Positions 23,801 through 39,166 of a stretch of DNA of 64,000 nucleotides are shown here, one piece after another. A program made the position numbers and the translations under genes. The notes beneath the pieces are model-generated. The model did no database searches and had not been told where the DNA came from. It saw nothing but the letters and a program-made list of their open reading frames with translations. How positions within the stretch are numbered: position 1 is the first letter of the stretch; each line of letters begins with the position of its first letter. Source of the stretch: Echinarachnius parma (taxonomy: Eukaryota > Echinodermata > Echinoidea > Clypeasteroida > Echinarachniidae); NCBI GenBank assembly GCA_037951105.1, contig JBAMJV010005506.1, positions 62,001 through 126,000 of the forward strand, given 5' to 3'.

Positions 23801-26800
23801 ACGCACAATACTTTATTTACAATGGTTGAAACCTATGAGATTTTAGAAAGCGCCCTCTTGACTTTTAACGGCTCTCTTTGAATGATAACAGGCTTTAAAC
23901 CTAGTCGTTTGTAATTCGTAATACATTTTGAGCACGGGAGAATCGAAACTAATAGTTTGTAATGTAGTGGTTTAGGTTTTAGTTACTAACATTTAGTTTT
24001 ATCAAAACTGTACTCTCTTTACTGAGACTCAACTATCCCTATATAGAAATGCTTGATTATCTGGTGTGTATTCATGTACGGGTTTGTGTAAAATAAACAA
24101 CACATCTCTTATGTATATAATTATAATTTTGTATTGAAATATTAATAACTGGCTGTTGATGCTTTCTTTAATTTCCTTGTTATAGAAATGTCGACAGCAC
24201 TTCCCAGCTCAAGAGGTATTGATAGTTCATTTCACAATTCTTTAATTATCATTTGATTATTTAAACATTAGCACTATTAATAATAAATTACTGGAATATT
24301 AGAAATAGAGGACACACTTTTAATGACAGAATAAACTTTAATTGATCGAGATCGGTTCAGAGACGACTGAAACATTTATAAACATAATCATTTGTAATGG
24401 TGAGGCCCCACACATATTTAATAACTCTGAACCTGCCGTTAATTCCTTTTTTGTTAAAAACTTCCTTTTTTTGTTTGTTGACAAAACCGATTTTTGAATA
24501 GTTGTTGATCATCTCTCTATCTCATAGTTATTACGACACAACATCACATGCACAATACTTTATCTACAATGGTTGAAACCTATGGAGTTTTAACGGCTCT
24601 CTTTGAATGATAACCGGCTTTTAACCAAGTTGTTTGTAATTCGTAATACATTTTGAGCACGGTGGAGTCGAAACTATTAGTTTGTAATGCAATGGTGTAG
24701 GTTTTAGTTACTAACATTAAGTTTTAACAAAACTGTACTCTCTTTAGTGAAACCCAACTATCCCTTTATGGAAATGACTGATTATCTGGTGTGTTTTCAT
24801 GTACGGGTTTGTGTAAAATAAACAACACATCTGTCATGTATATGATTATAAATTTTTGTATTGAAATATTAATAACTGGCTGTTGATGCTTTCTATAATT
24901 TCCTTGTTATACAAATTTCGACAGCACTTCCCAGCTCAACAGGTATTGATAGTTAATTTAACAATTCTTGAATTATTATTTGACACGCACAATACTTTAT
25001 TTACAATGGTTGAAACCTATGAGATTTTAGAAAGCGCCCTCTTGACTTTTAACGGCTCTCTTTGAATGATAACAGGCTTTAAACCTAGTCGTTTGTAATT
25101 CGTAATACATTTTGAGCACGGGGGAATCGAAACTAATAGTTTGTAATGTAGTGGTTTAGGTTTTAGTTACTAACATTTAGTTTTATCAAAACTGTACTCT
25201 CTTTACTGAGACTCAACTATCCCTATATAGAAATGCTTGATTATCTGGTGTGTATTCATGTACGGGTTTGTGTAAAATAAACAACACATCTCTTATGTAT
25301 ATAATTATAATTTTGTATTGAAATATTAATAACTGGCTGTTGATGCTTTCTTTAATTTCCTTGTTATAGAAATGTCGACAGCACTTCCCAGCTCAAGAGG
25401 TATTGATAGTTCATTTCACAATTCTTTAATTATCATTTGATTATTTAAACATTAGCACTATTAATAATAAATTACTGGAATATTAGAAATAGAGGACACA
25501 CTTTTAATGACAGAATAAACTTTAATTGATCGAGATCGGTTCAGAGACGACTGAAACATTTATAAACATAATCATTTGTAATGGTGAGGCCCCACACATA
25601 TTTAATAACTCTGAACCTGCCGTTAATTCCTTTTTTGTTAAAAACTTCCTTTTTTTGTTTGTTGACAAAACCGATTTTTGAATAGTTGTTGATCATCTCT
25701 CTATCTCATAGTTATTACGACACAACATCACATGCACAATACTTTATCTACAATGGTTGAAACCTATGGAGTTTTAACGGCTCTCTTTGAATGATAACCG
25801 GCTTTTAACCAAGTTGTTTGTAATTCGTAATACATTTTGAGCACGGTGGAGTCGAAACTATTAGTTTGTAATGCAATGGTGTAGGTTTTAGTTACTAACA
25901 TTAAGTTTTAACAAAACTGTACTCTCTTTAGTGAAACCCAACTATCCCTTTATGGAAATGACTGATTATCTGGTGTGTTTTCATGTACGGGTTTGTGTAA
26001 AATAAACAACACATCTGTCATGTATATGATTATAAATTTTTGTATTGAAATATTAATAACTGGCTGTTGATGCTTTCTATAATTTCCTTGTTATACAAAT
26101 TTCGACAGCACTTCCCAGCTCAACAGGTATTGATAGTTAATTTAACAATTCTTTAATTATTATTTGACACGCACAATACTTTATTTACAATGGTTGAAAC
26201 CTATGAGATTTTAGAAAGCGCCCTCTTGACTTTTAACGGCTCTCTTTGAATGATAACAGGCTTTAAACCTAGTCGTTTGTAATTCGTAATACATTTTGAG
26301 CACGGGGGAATCGAAACTAATAGTTTGTAATGTAGTGGTTTAGGTTTTAGTTACTAACATTTAGTTTTATCAAAACTGTACTCTCTTTACTGAGACTCAA
26401 CTATCCCTATATAGAAATGCTTGATTATCTGGTGTGTATTCATGTACGGGTTTGTGTAAAATAAACAACACATCTCTTATGTATATAATTATAATTTTGT
26501 ATTGAAATATTAATAACTGGCTGTTGATGCTTTCTTTAATTTCCTTGTTATAGAAATGTCGACAGCACTTCCCAGCTCAAGAGGTATTGATAGTTCATTT
26601 CACAATTCTTTAATTATCATTTGATTATTTAAACATTAGCACTATTAATAATAAATTACTGGAATATTAGAAATAGAGGACACACTTTTAATGACAGAAT
26701 AAACTTTAATTGATCGAGATCGGTTCAGAGACGACTGAAACATTTATAAACATAATCATTTGTAATGGTGAGGCCCCACACATATTTAATAACTCTGAAC

Positions 26801-29800
26801 CTGCCGTTAATTCCTTTTTTGTTAAAAAATTCCTTTTTTTGTTTGTTGACAAAACCGATTTTTGAATAGTTGTTGATCATCTCTCTATCTCATAGTTATT
26901 ACGACACAACATCACATGCACAATACTTTATCTACAATGGTTGAAACCTATGGAGTTTTAACGGCTCTCTTTGAATGATAACCGGCTTTTAACCAAGTTG
27001 TTTGTAATTCGTAATACATTTTGAGCACGGTGGAGTCGAAACTATTAGTTTGTAATGCAATGGTGTAGGTTTTAGTTACTAACATTAAGTTTTAACAAAA
27101 CTGTACTCTCTTTAGTGAAACCCAACTATCCCTTTATGGAAATGACTGATTATCTGGTGTGTTTTCATGTACGGGTTTGTGTAAAATAAACAACACATCT
27201 GTCATGTATATGATTATAAATTTTTGTATTGAAATATTAATAACTGGCTGTTGATGCTTTCTATAATTTCCTTGTTATACAAATTTCGACAGCACTTCCC
27301 AGCTCAACAGGTATTGATAGTTAATTTAACAATTCTTGAATTATTATTTGACACGCACAATACTTTATTTACAATGGTTGAAACCTATGAGCTTTTAGAA
27401 AGCGCCCTCTTGACTTTTAACGGCTCTCTTTGAATGATAACAGGCTTTAAACCTAGTCGTTTGTAATTCGTAATACATTTTGAGCACGGGGGAAACGAAA
27501 CTAATAGTTTGTAATGTAGTGGTTTAGGTTTTAGTTACTAACATTTAGTTTTATCAAAACTGTACTCTCTTTACTGAGACTCAACTATCCCTATATAGAA
27601 ATGCTTGATTATCTGGTGTGTATTCATGTACGGGTTTGTGTAAAATAAACAACACATCTCTTATGTATATAATTATAATTTTGTATTGAAATATTAATAA
27701 CTGGCTGTTGATGCTTTCTTTAATTTCCTTGTTATAGAAATGTCGACAGCACTTCCCAGCTCAAGAGGTATTGATAGTTCATTTAACAATTATTTAATTA
27801 TTATTTGACACACACAATACTTGATTTACAATGCGTAAGACGTATACGTTTTTAGAAAGCGCCCTCTTGACTTTTAATGGCTCTCTTTGAATGATAACAG
27901 GCTTTAAACCTAGTCGTTTGTAATTCGTAATACATTTTGAGCACGGGGGAATCGAAATTATTAGTTTGTAATGTAGTGGTTTAGGTTTTAGTTACTAACA
28001 TTTAGTTTTATCAAAACTGTACTCTCTTAACTGAAACTCAACTATCTCTATATAGAAATGCTTGATTATCTGGTGTGTATTCATGTACGGGTTTGTGTAA
28101 AATAAACAACACATCTCTTATGTATATAATTATAATTTTGTATTGAAATATTAATAACTGGCTGTTGATGCTTTCTTTAATTTCCTTGTTATAGAAATGT
28201 CGACAGCACTTCCCAGCTCAAGAGGTATTGATAGTTCATTTCACAATTCTTTAATTATCATTTGATTATTCAAACATTAGCACTATTAATAATAAATTAC
28301 TGGAATATTAGAAATAGAGGACACACTTTTAATGACAGAATAAACTTTAATTGATCGAGATCGGTTCAGAGACGACTGAAACATTTATAAACATAATCAT
28401 TTGTAATGGTGAGGCCCCACATATATTTAATAACTCTGAACCTGCCGTTAATTCCTTTTTTGTTAAAAACTTCCTTTTTTTGTTTGTTGACAAAACCGAT
28501 TTTTGAATAGTTGTTGATCATCTCTCTATCTCATAGTTATTACGACACAACATCACATGCACAATACTTTATCTACAATGGTTGAAACCTATGGAGTTTT
28601 AACGGCTCTCTTTGAATGATAACCGGCTTTTAACCAAGTTGTTTGTAATTCGTAATACATTTTGAGCACGGTGGAGTCGAAACTATTAGTTTGTAATGCA
28701 ATGGTGTAGGTTTTAGTTACTAACATTAAGTTTTAACAAAACTGTACTCTCTTTAGTGAAACTCAACTATCCCTTTATGGAAATGACTGATTATCTGGTG
28801 TGTTTTCATGTACGGGTTTGTGTAAAATAAACAACACATCTGTCATGTATATGATTATAACTTTTTGTATTGAAATATTAATAACTGGCTGTTGATGCTT
28901 TCTATAATTTCCTTGTTATACAAATTTCGACAGCACTTCCCAGCTCAACAGGTATTGATAGTTAATTTAACAATTCTTTAATTATTATTTGACACGCACA
29001 ATACTTTATTTACAATGGTTGAAACCTATGAGATTTTAGAAAGCGCCCTCTTGACTTTTAACGGCTCTCTTTGAATGATAACAGGCTTTAAACCTAGTCG
29101 TTTGTAATTCGTAATACATTTTGAGCACGGGGGAATCGAAACTAATAGTTTGTAATGTAGTGGTTTAGGTTTTAGTTACTAACATTTAGTTTTATCAAAA
29201 CTGTACTCTCTTTACTGAGACTCAACTATCCCTATATAGAAATGCTTGATTATCTGGTGTGTATTCATGTACGGGTTTGTGTAAAATAAACAACACATCT
29301 CTTATGTATATAATTATAATTTTGTATTGAAATATTAATAACTGGCTGTTGATGCTTTCTTTAATTTCCTTGTTATAGAAATGTCGACAGCACTTCCCAG
29401 CTCAAGAGGTATTGATAGTTCATTTCACAATTCTTTAATTATCATTTGATTATTTAAACATTAGCACTATTAATAATAAATTACTGGAATATTAGAAATA
29501 GAGGACACACTTTTAATGACAGAATAAACTTTAATTGATCGAGATCGGTTCAGAGACGACTGAAACATTTATAAACATAATCATTTGTAATGGTGAGGCC
29601 CCACACATATTTAATAACTCTGAACCTGCCGTTAATTCCTTTTTTGTTAAAAAATTCCTTTTTTTGTTTGTTGACAAAACCGATTTTTGAATAGTTGTTG
29701 ATCATCTCTCTATCTCATAGTTATTACGACACAACATCACATGCACAATACTTTATCTACAATGGTTGAAACCTATGGAGTTTTAACGGCTCTCTTTGAA

Positions 29801-32800
29801 TGATAACCGGCTTTTAACCAAGTTGTTTGTAATTCGTAATACATTTTGAGCACGGTGGAGTCGAAACTATTAGTTTGTAATGCAATGGTGTAGGTTTTAG
29901 TTACTAACATTAAGTTTTAACAAAACTGTACTCTCTTTAGTGAAACCCAACTATCCCTTTATGGAAATGACTGATTATCTGGTGTGTTTTCATGTACGGG
30001 TTTGTGTAAAATAAACAACACATCTGTCATGTATATGATTATAAATTTTTGTATTGAAATATTAATAACTGGCTGTTGATGCTTTCTATAATTTCCTTGT
30101 TATACAAATTTCGACAGCACTTCCCAGCTCAACAGGTATTGATAGTTAATTTAACAATTCTTGAATTATTATTTGACACGCACAATACTTTATTTACAAT
30201 GGTTGAAACCTATGAGCTTTTAGAAAGCGCCCTCTTGACTTTTAACGGCTCTCTTTGAATGATAACAGGCTTTAAACCTAGTCGTTTGTAATTCGTAATA
30301 CATTTTGAGCACGGGGAAACGAAACTAATAGTTTGTAATGTAGTGGTTTAGGTTTTAGTTACTAACATTTAGTTTTATCAAAACTGTACTCTCTTTACTG
30401 AGACTCAACTATCCCTATATAGAAATGCTTGATTATCTGGTGTGTATTCATGTACGGGTTTGTGTAAAATAAACAACACATCTCTTATGTATATAATTAT
30501 AATTTTGTATTGAAATATTAATAACTGGCTGTTGATGCTTTCTTTAATTTCCTTGTTATAGAAATGTCGACAGCACTTCCCAGCTCAAGAGGTATTGATA
30601 GTTCATTTAACAATTATTTAATTATTATTTGACACACACAATACTTGATTTACAATGCGTAAGACGTATACGTTTTTAGAAAGCGCCCTCTTGACTTTTA
30701 ATGGCTCTCTTTGAATGATAACAGGCTTTAAACCTAGTCGTTTGTAATTCGTAATACATTTTGAGCACGGGGGAATCGAAATTATTAGTTTGTAATGTAG
30801 TGGTTTAGGTTTTAGTTACTAACATTTAGTTTTATCAAAACTGTACTCTCTTAACTGAAACTCAACTATCTCTATATAGAAATGCTTGATTATCTGGTGT
30901 GTATTCATGTACGGGTTTGTGTAAAATAAACAACACATCTCTTATGTATATAATTATAATTTTGTATTGAAATATTAATAACTGGCTGTTGATGCTTTCT
31001 TTAATTTCCTTGTTATAGAAATGTCGACAGCACTTCCCAGCTCAAGAGGTATTGATAGTTCATTTCACAATTCTTTAATTATCATTTGATTATTCAAACA
31101 TTAGCACTATTAATAATAAATTACTGGAATATTAGAAATAGAGGACACACTTTTAATGACAGAATAAACTTTAATTGATCGAGATCGGTTCAGAGACGAC
31201 TGAAACATTTATAAACATAATCATTTGTAATGGTGAGGCCCCACATATATTTAATAACTCTGAACCTGCCGTTAATTCCTTTTTTGTTAAAAACTTCCTT
31301 TTTTTGTTTGTTGACAAAACCGATTTTTGAATAGTTGTTGATCATCTCTCTATCTCATAGTTATTACGACACAACATCACATGCACAATACTTTATCTAC
31401 AATGGTTGAAACCTATGGAGTTTTAACGGCTCTCTTTGAATGATAACCGGCTTTTAACCAAGTTGTTTGTAATTCGTAATACATTTTGAGCACGGTGGAG
31501 TCGAAACTATTAGTTTGTAATGCAATGGTGTAGGTTTTAGTTACTAACATTAAGTTTTAACAAAACTGTACTCTCTTTAGTGAAACTCAACTATCCCTTT
31601 ATGGAAATGACTGATTATCTGGTGTGTTTTCATGTACGGGTTTGTGTAAAATAAACAACACATCTGTCATGTATATGATTATAACTTTTTGTATTGAAAT
31701 ATTAATAACTGGCTGTTGATGCTTTCTATAATTTCCTTGTTATACAAATTTCGACAGCACTTCCCAGCTCAACAGGTATTGATAGTTAATTTAACAATTC
31801 TTTAATTATTATTTGACACGCACAATACTTTATTTACAATGGTTGAAACCTATGAGATTTTAGAAAGCGCCCTCTTGACTTTTAACGGCTCTCTTTGAAT
31901 GATAACAGGCTTTAAACCTAGTCGTTTGTAATTCGTAATACATTTTGAGCACGGGGGAATCGAAACTAATAGTTTGTAATGTAGTGGTTTAGGTTTTAGT
32001 TACTAACATTTAGTTTTATCAAAACTGTACTCTCTTTACTGAGACTCAACTATCCCTATATAGAAATGCTTGATTATCTGGTGTGTATTCATGTACGGGT
32101 TTGTGTAAAATAAACAACACATCTCTAATGTATATAATTATAATTTTGTATTGAAATATTAATAACTGGCTGTTGATGCTTTCTTTAATTTCCTTGTTAT
32201 AGAAATGTCGACAGCACTTCCCAGCTCAAGAGGTATTGATAGTTCATTTCACAATTCTTTAATTATCATTTGATTATTCAAACATTAGCACTATTAATAA
32301 TAAATTACTGGAATATTAGAAATAGAGGACACACTTTTAATGACAGAATAAACTTTAATTGATCGAGATCGGTTCAGAGACGACTGAAACATTTATAAAC
32401 ATAATCATTTGTAATGGTGAGGCCCCACACATATTTAATAACTCTGAACCTGCCGTTAATTCCTTTTTTGTTAAAAACTTCCTTTTTTTGTTTGTTGACA
32501 AAACCGATTTTTGAATAGTTGTTGATCATCTCTCTATCTCATAGTTATTACGACACAACATCACATGCACAATACTTTATCTACAATGGTTGAAACCTAT
32601 GGAGTTTTAACGGCTCTCTTTGAATGATAACCGGCTTTTAACCAAGTTGTTTGTAATTCGTAATACATTTTGAGCACGGTGGAGTCGAAACTATTAGTTT
32701 GTAATGCAATGGTGTAGGTTTTAGTTACTAACATTAAGTTTTAACAAAACTGTACTCTCTTTAGTGAAACTCAACTATCCCTTTATGGAAATGACTGATT

Positions 32801-35800
32801 ATCTGGTGTGTTTTCATGTACGGGTTTGTGTAAAATAAACAACACATCTGTCATGTATATGATTATAACTTTTTGTATTGAAATATTAATAACTGGCTGT
32901 TGATGCTTTCTATAATTTCCTTGTTATACAAATTTCGACAACACTTCCCAGCTCAACAGGTATTGATAGTTAATTTCACAATTCTTTAATTATTATTTGA
33001 CACGCACAATACTTTATTTACAATGGTTGAAACCTATGAGATTTTAGAAAGCGCCCTCTTGACTTTTAACGGCTCTCTTTGAATGATAACAGGCTTTAAA
33101 CCTAGTCGTTTGTAATTCGTAATACATTTTGAGCACGGGGGAATCGAAACTAATAGTTTGTAATGTAGTGGTTTAGGTTTTAGTTACTAACATTTAGTTT
33201 TATCAAAACTGTACTCTCTTTACTGAGACTCAACTATCCCTATATAGAAATGCTTGATTATCTGGTGTGTATTCATGTACGGGTTTGTGTAAAATAAACA
33301 ACACATCTCTTATGTATATAATTATAATTTTGTATTGAAATATTAATAACTGGCTGTTGATGCTCTCTTTAATTTCCTTGTTATAGAAATGTCGACAGCA
33401 CTTCCCAGCTCAAGAGGTATTGATAGTTCATTTCACAATTCTTTAATTATCATTTGATTATTCAAACATTAGCACTATTAATAATAAATTACTGGAATAT
33501 TAGAAATAGAGGACACACTTTTAATGACAGAATAAACTTTAATTGATCGAGATCGGTTCAGAGACGACTGAAACATTTATAAACATAATCATTTGTAATG
33601 GTGAGGCCCCACACATATTTAATAACTCTGAACCTGCCGTTAATTCCTTTTTTGTTAAAAACTTCCTTTTTTTGTTTGTTGACAAAACCGATTTTTGAAT
33701 AGTTGTTGATCATCTCTCTATCTCATAGTTATTACGACACAACATCACATGCACAATACTTTATCTACAATGGTTGAAACCTATGGAGTTTTAACGGCTC
33801 TCTTTGAATGATAACCGGCTTTTAACCAAGTTGTTTGTAATTCGTAATACATTTTGAGCACGGTGGAGTCGAAACTATTAGTTTGTAATGCAATGGTGTA
33901 GGTTTTAGTTACTAACATTAAGTTTTAACAAAACTGTACTCTCTTTAGTGAAACTCAACTATCCCTTTATGGAAATGACTGATTATCTGGTGTGTTTTCA
34001 TGTACGGGTTTGTGTAAAATAAACAACACATCTGTCATGTATATGATTATAACTTTTTGTATTGAAATATTAATAACTGGCTGTTGATGCTTTCTATAAT
34101 TTCCTTGTTATACAAATTTCGACAGCACTTCCCAGCTCAACAGGTATTGATAGTTAATTTAACAATTCTTGAATTATTATTTGACACGCACAATACTTTA
34201 TTTACAATGGTTGAAACCTATGAGATTTTAGAAAGCGCCCTCTTGACTTTTAACGGCTCTCTTTGAATGATAACAGGCTTTAAACCTAGTCGTTTGTAAT
34301 TCGTAATACATTTTGAGCACGGGGGAATCGAAACTAATAGTTTGTAATGTAGTGGTTTAGGTTTTAGTTACTAACATTTAGTTTTATCAAAACTGTACTC
34401 TCTTTACTGAGACTCAACTATCCCTATATAGAAATGCTTGATTATCTGGTGTGTATTCATGTACGGGTTTGTGTAAAATAAACAACACATCTCTTATGTA
34501 TATAATTATAATTTTGTATTGAAATATTAATAACTGGCTGTTGATGCTTTCTTTAATTTCCTTGTTATAGAAATGTTTACAGCACTTCCCAGCTCAAGAG
34601 GTATTGATAGTTCATTTCACAATTCTTTAATTATCATTTGATTATTCAAACATTAGCACTATTAATAATAAATTACTGGAATATTAGAAATAGAGGACAC
34701 ACTTTTAATGACAGAATAAACTTTAATTGATCGAGATCGGTTCAGAGACGACTGAAACATTTATAAACATAATCATTTGTAATGGTGAGGCCCCACACAT
34801 ATTTAATAACTCTGAACCTGCCGTTAATTCCTTTTTTGTTAAAAACTTCCTTTTTTTTGTTTGTTGACAAAACCGATTTTTGAATAGTTGTTGATCATCT
34901 CTCTATCTCATAGTTATTACGACACAACATCACATGCACAATACTTTATCTACAATGGTTGAAACCTATGGAGTTTTAACGGCTCTCTTTGAATGATAAC
35001 CGGCTTTTAACCAAGTTGTTTGTAATTCGTAATACATTTTGAGCACGGTGGAGTCGAAACTATTAGTTTGTAATGCAATGGTGTAGGTTTTAGTTACTAA
35101 CATTAAGTTTTAACAAAACTGTACTCTCTTTAGTGAAACTCAACTATCCCTTTATGGAAATGACTGATTATCTGGTGTGTTTTCATGTACGGGTTTGTGT
35201 AAAATAAACAACATATCTGTCATGTATATGATTATAACTGTTTGTATTGAAATATTAATAACTGGCTGTTGATGCTTTCTATAATTTCCTTGTTATACAA
35301 ATTTCGACAACACTTCCCAGCTCAACAGGTATTGATAGTTAATTTCACAATTCTTTAATTATTATTTGACACGCACAATACTTTATTTACAATTGTTGAA
35401 ACCTATGAGATTTTAGAAAGCGCCCTCTTGACTTTTAACGGCTCTCTTTGAATGATAACAGGCTTTAAACCTAGTCGTTTGTAATTCGTAATACATTTTG
35501 AGCACGGGGGAATCGAAACTAATAGTTTGTAATGTAGTGGTTTAGGTTTTAGTTACTAACATTTAGTTTTATCAAAACTGTACTCTCTTTACTGAGACTC
35601 AACTATCCCTATATAGAAATGCTTGATTATCTGGTGTGTATTCATGTACGGGTTTGTGTAAAATAAACAACACATCTCTTATGTATATAATTATAATTTT
35701 GTATTGAAATATTAATAACTGGCTGTTGATGCTCTCTTTAATTTCCTTGTTATAGAAATGTCGACAGCACTTCCCAGCTCAAGAGGTATTGATAGTTCAT

Positions 35801-38800
35801 TTCACAATTCTTTAATTATCATTTGATTATTCAAACATTAGCACTATTAATAATAAATTACTGGAATATTAGAAATAGAGGACACACTTTTAATGACAGA
35901 ATAAACTTTAATTGATCGAGATCGGTTCAGAGACGACTGAAACATTTATAAACATAATCATTTGTAATGGTGAGGCCCCACACATATTTAATAACTCTGA
36001 ACCTGCCGTTAATTCCTTTTTTGTTAAAAACTTCCTTTTTTTGTTTGTTGACAAAACCGATTTTTGAATAGTTGTTGATCATCTCTCTATCTCATAGTTA
36101 TTACGACACAACATCACATGCACAATACTTTATCTACAATGGTTGAAACCTATGGAGTTTTAACGGCTCTCTTTGAATGATAACCGGCTTTTAACCAAGT
36201 TGTTTGTAATTCGTAATACATTTTGAGCACGGTGGAGTCGAAACTATTAGTTTGTAATGCAATGGTGTAGGTTTTAGTTACTAACATTAAGTTTTAACAA
36301 AACTCTACTCTCTTTAGTGAAACTCAACTATCCCTTTATGGAAATGACTGATTATCTGGTGTGTTTTCATGTACGGGTTTGTGTAAAATAAACAACACAT
36401 CTGTCATGTATATGATTATAACTTTTTGTATTGAAATATTAATAACTGGCTGTTGATGCTTTCTATAATTTCCTTGTTATACAAATTTCGACAGCACTTC
36501 CCAGCTCAACAGGTATTGATAGTTAATTTAACAATTCTTGAATTATTATTTGACACGCACAATACTTTATTTACAATGGTTGAAACCTATGAGATTTTAG
36601 AAAGCGCCCTCTTGACTTTTAACGGCTCTCTTTGAATGATAACAGGCTTTAAACCTAGTCGTTTGTAATTCGTAATACATTTTGAGCACGGGGGAATCGA
36701 AACTAATAGTTTGTAATGTAGTGGTTTAGGTTTTAGTTACTAACATTTAGTTTTATCAAAACTGTACTCTCTTTACTGAGACTCAACTATCCCTATATAG
36801 AAATGCTTGATTATCTGGTGTGTATTCATGTACGGGTTTGTGTAAAATAAACAACACATCTCTTATGTATATAATTATAATTTTGTATTGAAATATTAAT
36901 AACTGGCTGTTGATGCTTTCTTTAATTTCCTTGTTATAGAAATGTCGACAGCACTTCCCAGCTCAAGAGGTATTGATAGTTCATTTCACAATTCTTTAAT
37001 TATCATTTGATTATTCAAACATTAGCACTATTAATAATAAATTACTGGAATATTAGAAATAGAGGACACACTTTTAATGACAGAATAAACTTTAATTGAT
37101 CGAGATCGGTTCAGAGACGACTGAAACATTTATAAACATAATCATTTGTAATGGTGAGGCCCCACACATATTTAATAACTCTGAACCTGCCGTTAATTCC
37201 TTTTTTGTTAAAAACTTCCTTTTTTTGTTTGTTGACACAACCGATTTTTGAATAGTTGTTGATCATCTCTCTATCTCATAGTTATTACGACACAACATCA
37301 CATGCACAATACTTTATCTACAATGGTTGAAACCTATGGAGTTTTAACGGCTCTCTTTGAATGATAACCGGCTTTTAACCAAGTTGTTTGTAATTCGTAA
37401 TACATTTTGAGCACAGTGGAGTCGAAACTATTAGTTTGTAATGCAATGGTGTAGGTTTTAGTTACTAACATTAAGTTTTAACAAAACTGTACTCTCTTTA
37501 GTGAAACTCAACTATCCCTTTATGGAAATGACTGATTATCTGGTGTGTTTTCATGTACGGGTTTGTGTAAAATAAACAACACATCTGTCATGTATATGAT
37601 TATAACTTTTTGTATTGAAATATTAATAACTGGCTGTTGATGCTTTCTATAATTTCCTTGTTATACAAATTTCGACAGCACTTCCCAGCTCAACAGGTAT
37701 TGATAGTTAATTTAACAATTCTTGAATTATTATTTGACACGCACAATACTTTATTTACAATGGTTGAAACCTATGAGATTTTAGAAAGCGCCCTCTTGAC
37801 TTTTAACGGCTCTCTTTGAATGATAACAGGCTTTAAACCTAGTCGTTTGTAATTCGTAATACATTTTGAGCACGGGGGAATCGAAACTAATAGTTTGTAA
37901 TGTAGTGGTTTAGGTTTTAGTTACTAACATTTAGTTTTATCAAAACTGTACTCTCTTTACTGAGCCTCAACTATCCCTATATAGAAATGCTTGATTATCT
38001 GGTGTGTATTCATGTACGGGTTTGTGTAAAATAAACAACACATCTCTTATGTATATAATTATAATTTTGTATTGAAATATTAATAACTGGCTGTTGATGC
38101 TTTCTTTAATTTCCTTGTTATAGAAATGTCGACAGCACTTCCCAGCTCAAGAGGTATTGATAGTTCATTTCACAATTCTTTAATTATCATTTGATTATTT
38201 AAACATTAGCACTATTAATAATAAATTACTGGAATATTAGAAATAGAGGACACACTTTTAATGACAGAATAAACTTTAATTGATCGAGATCGGTTCAGAG
38301 ACGACTGAAACATTTATAAACATAATCATTTGTAATGGTGAGGCCCCACACATATTTAATAACTCTGAACCTGCCGTTAATTCCTTTTTTGTTAAAAACT
38401 TCCTTTTTTTTGTTTGTTGACAAAACCGATTTTTGAATAGTTGTTGATCATCTCTCTATCTCATAGTTATTACGACACAACATCACATGCACAATACTTT
38501 ATCTACAATGGTTGAAACCTATGGAGTTTTAACGGCTCTCTTTGAATGATAACCGGCTTTTAACCAAGTTGTTTGTAATTCGTAATACATTTTGAGCACG
38601 GTGGAGTCGAAACTATTAGTTTGTAATGCAATGGTGTAGGTTTTAGTTACTAACATTAAGTTTTAACAAAACTGTACTCTCTTTAGTGAAACTCAACTAT
38701 CCCTTTATGGAAATGACTGATTATCTGGTGTGTTTTCATGTACGGGTTTGTGTAAAATAAACAACACATCTGTCATGTATATGATTATAACTTTTTGTAT

Positions 38801-39166
38801 TGAAATATTAATAACTGGCTGTTGATGCTTTCTATAATTTCCTTGTTATACAAATTTCGACAGCACTTCCCAGCTCAACAGGTATTGATAGTTAATTTAA
38901 CAATTCTTGAATTATTATTTGACACGCACAATACTTTATTTACAATGGTTGAAACCTATGAGATTTTAGAAAGCGCCCTCTTGACTTTTAACGGCTCTCT
39001 TTGAATGATAACAGGCTTTAAACCTAGTCGTTTGTAATTCGTAATACATTTTGAGCACGGGGGAATCGAAACTAATAGTTTGTAATGTAGTGGTTTAGGT
39101 TTTAGTTACTAACATTTAGTTTTATCAAAACTGTACTCTCTTTACTGAGACTCAACTATCCCTATA
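20836..39166. repeat. Satellite segment 3: A-B and A-C-B units
   Basis: The longest uninterrupted stretch of the array (about 18 kb). It contains C monomers near 21453, 27833 and 30657. From about 22.5 to 27.2 kb it is dimers with a shared TATTTAAAC variant in the B insert. From 26.0 to 31.7 kb lies a 2825-bp tandem duplication. From about 35.0 kb it is the first copy of the large duplication. It is cut at 39166 by a MITE. Confidence 0.92.
26035..31684. repeat. Tandem duplication of a 2825-bp higher-order unit
   Basis: Two copies, about 26035-28859 and 28860-31684, share private variants at 2825-bp spacing: AAAAAATTCC in the B insert (near 26826 and 29651), GGGAAACGAAAC in A, CAATTATTTAATT and CGAAATTATTAG in C. 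Bases on either side (for example CCCAAC versus CTCAAC before the unit) stop matching, which sets the limits to within a few hundred bases. The content is one A-B dimer plus one A-C-B trimer. Confidence 0.75.
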
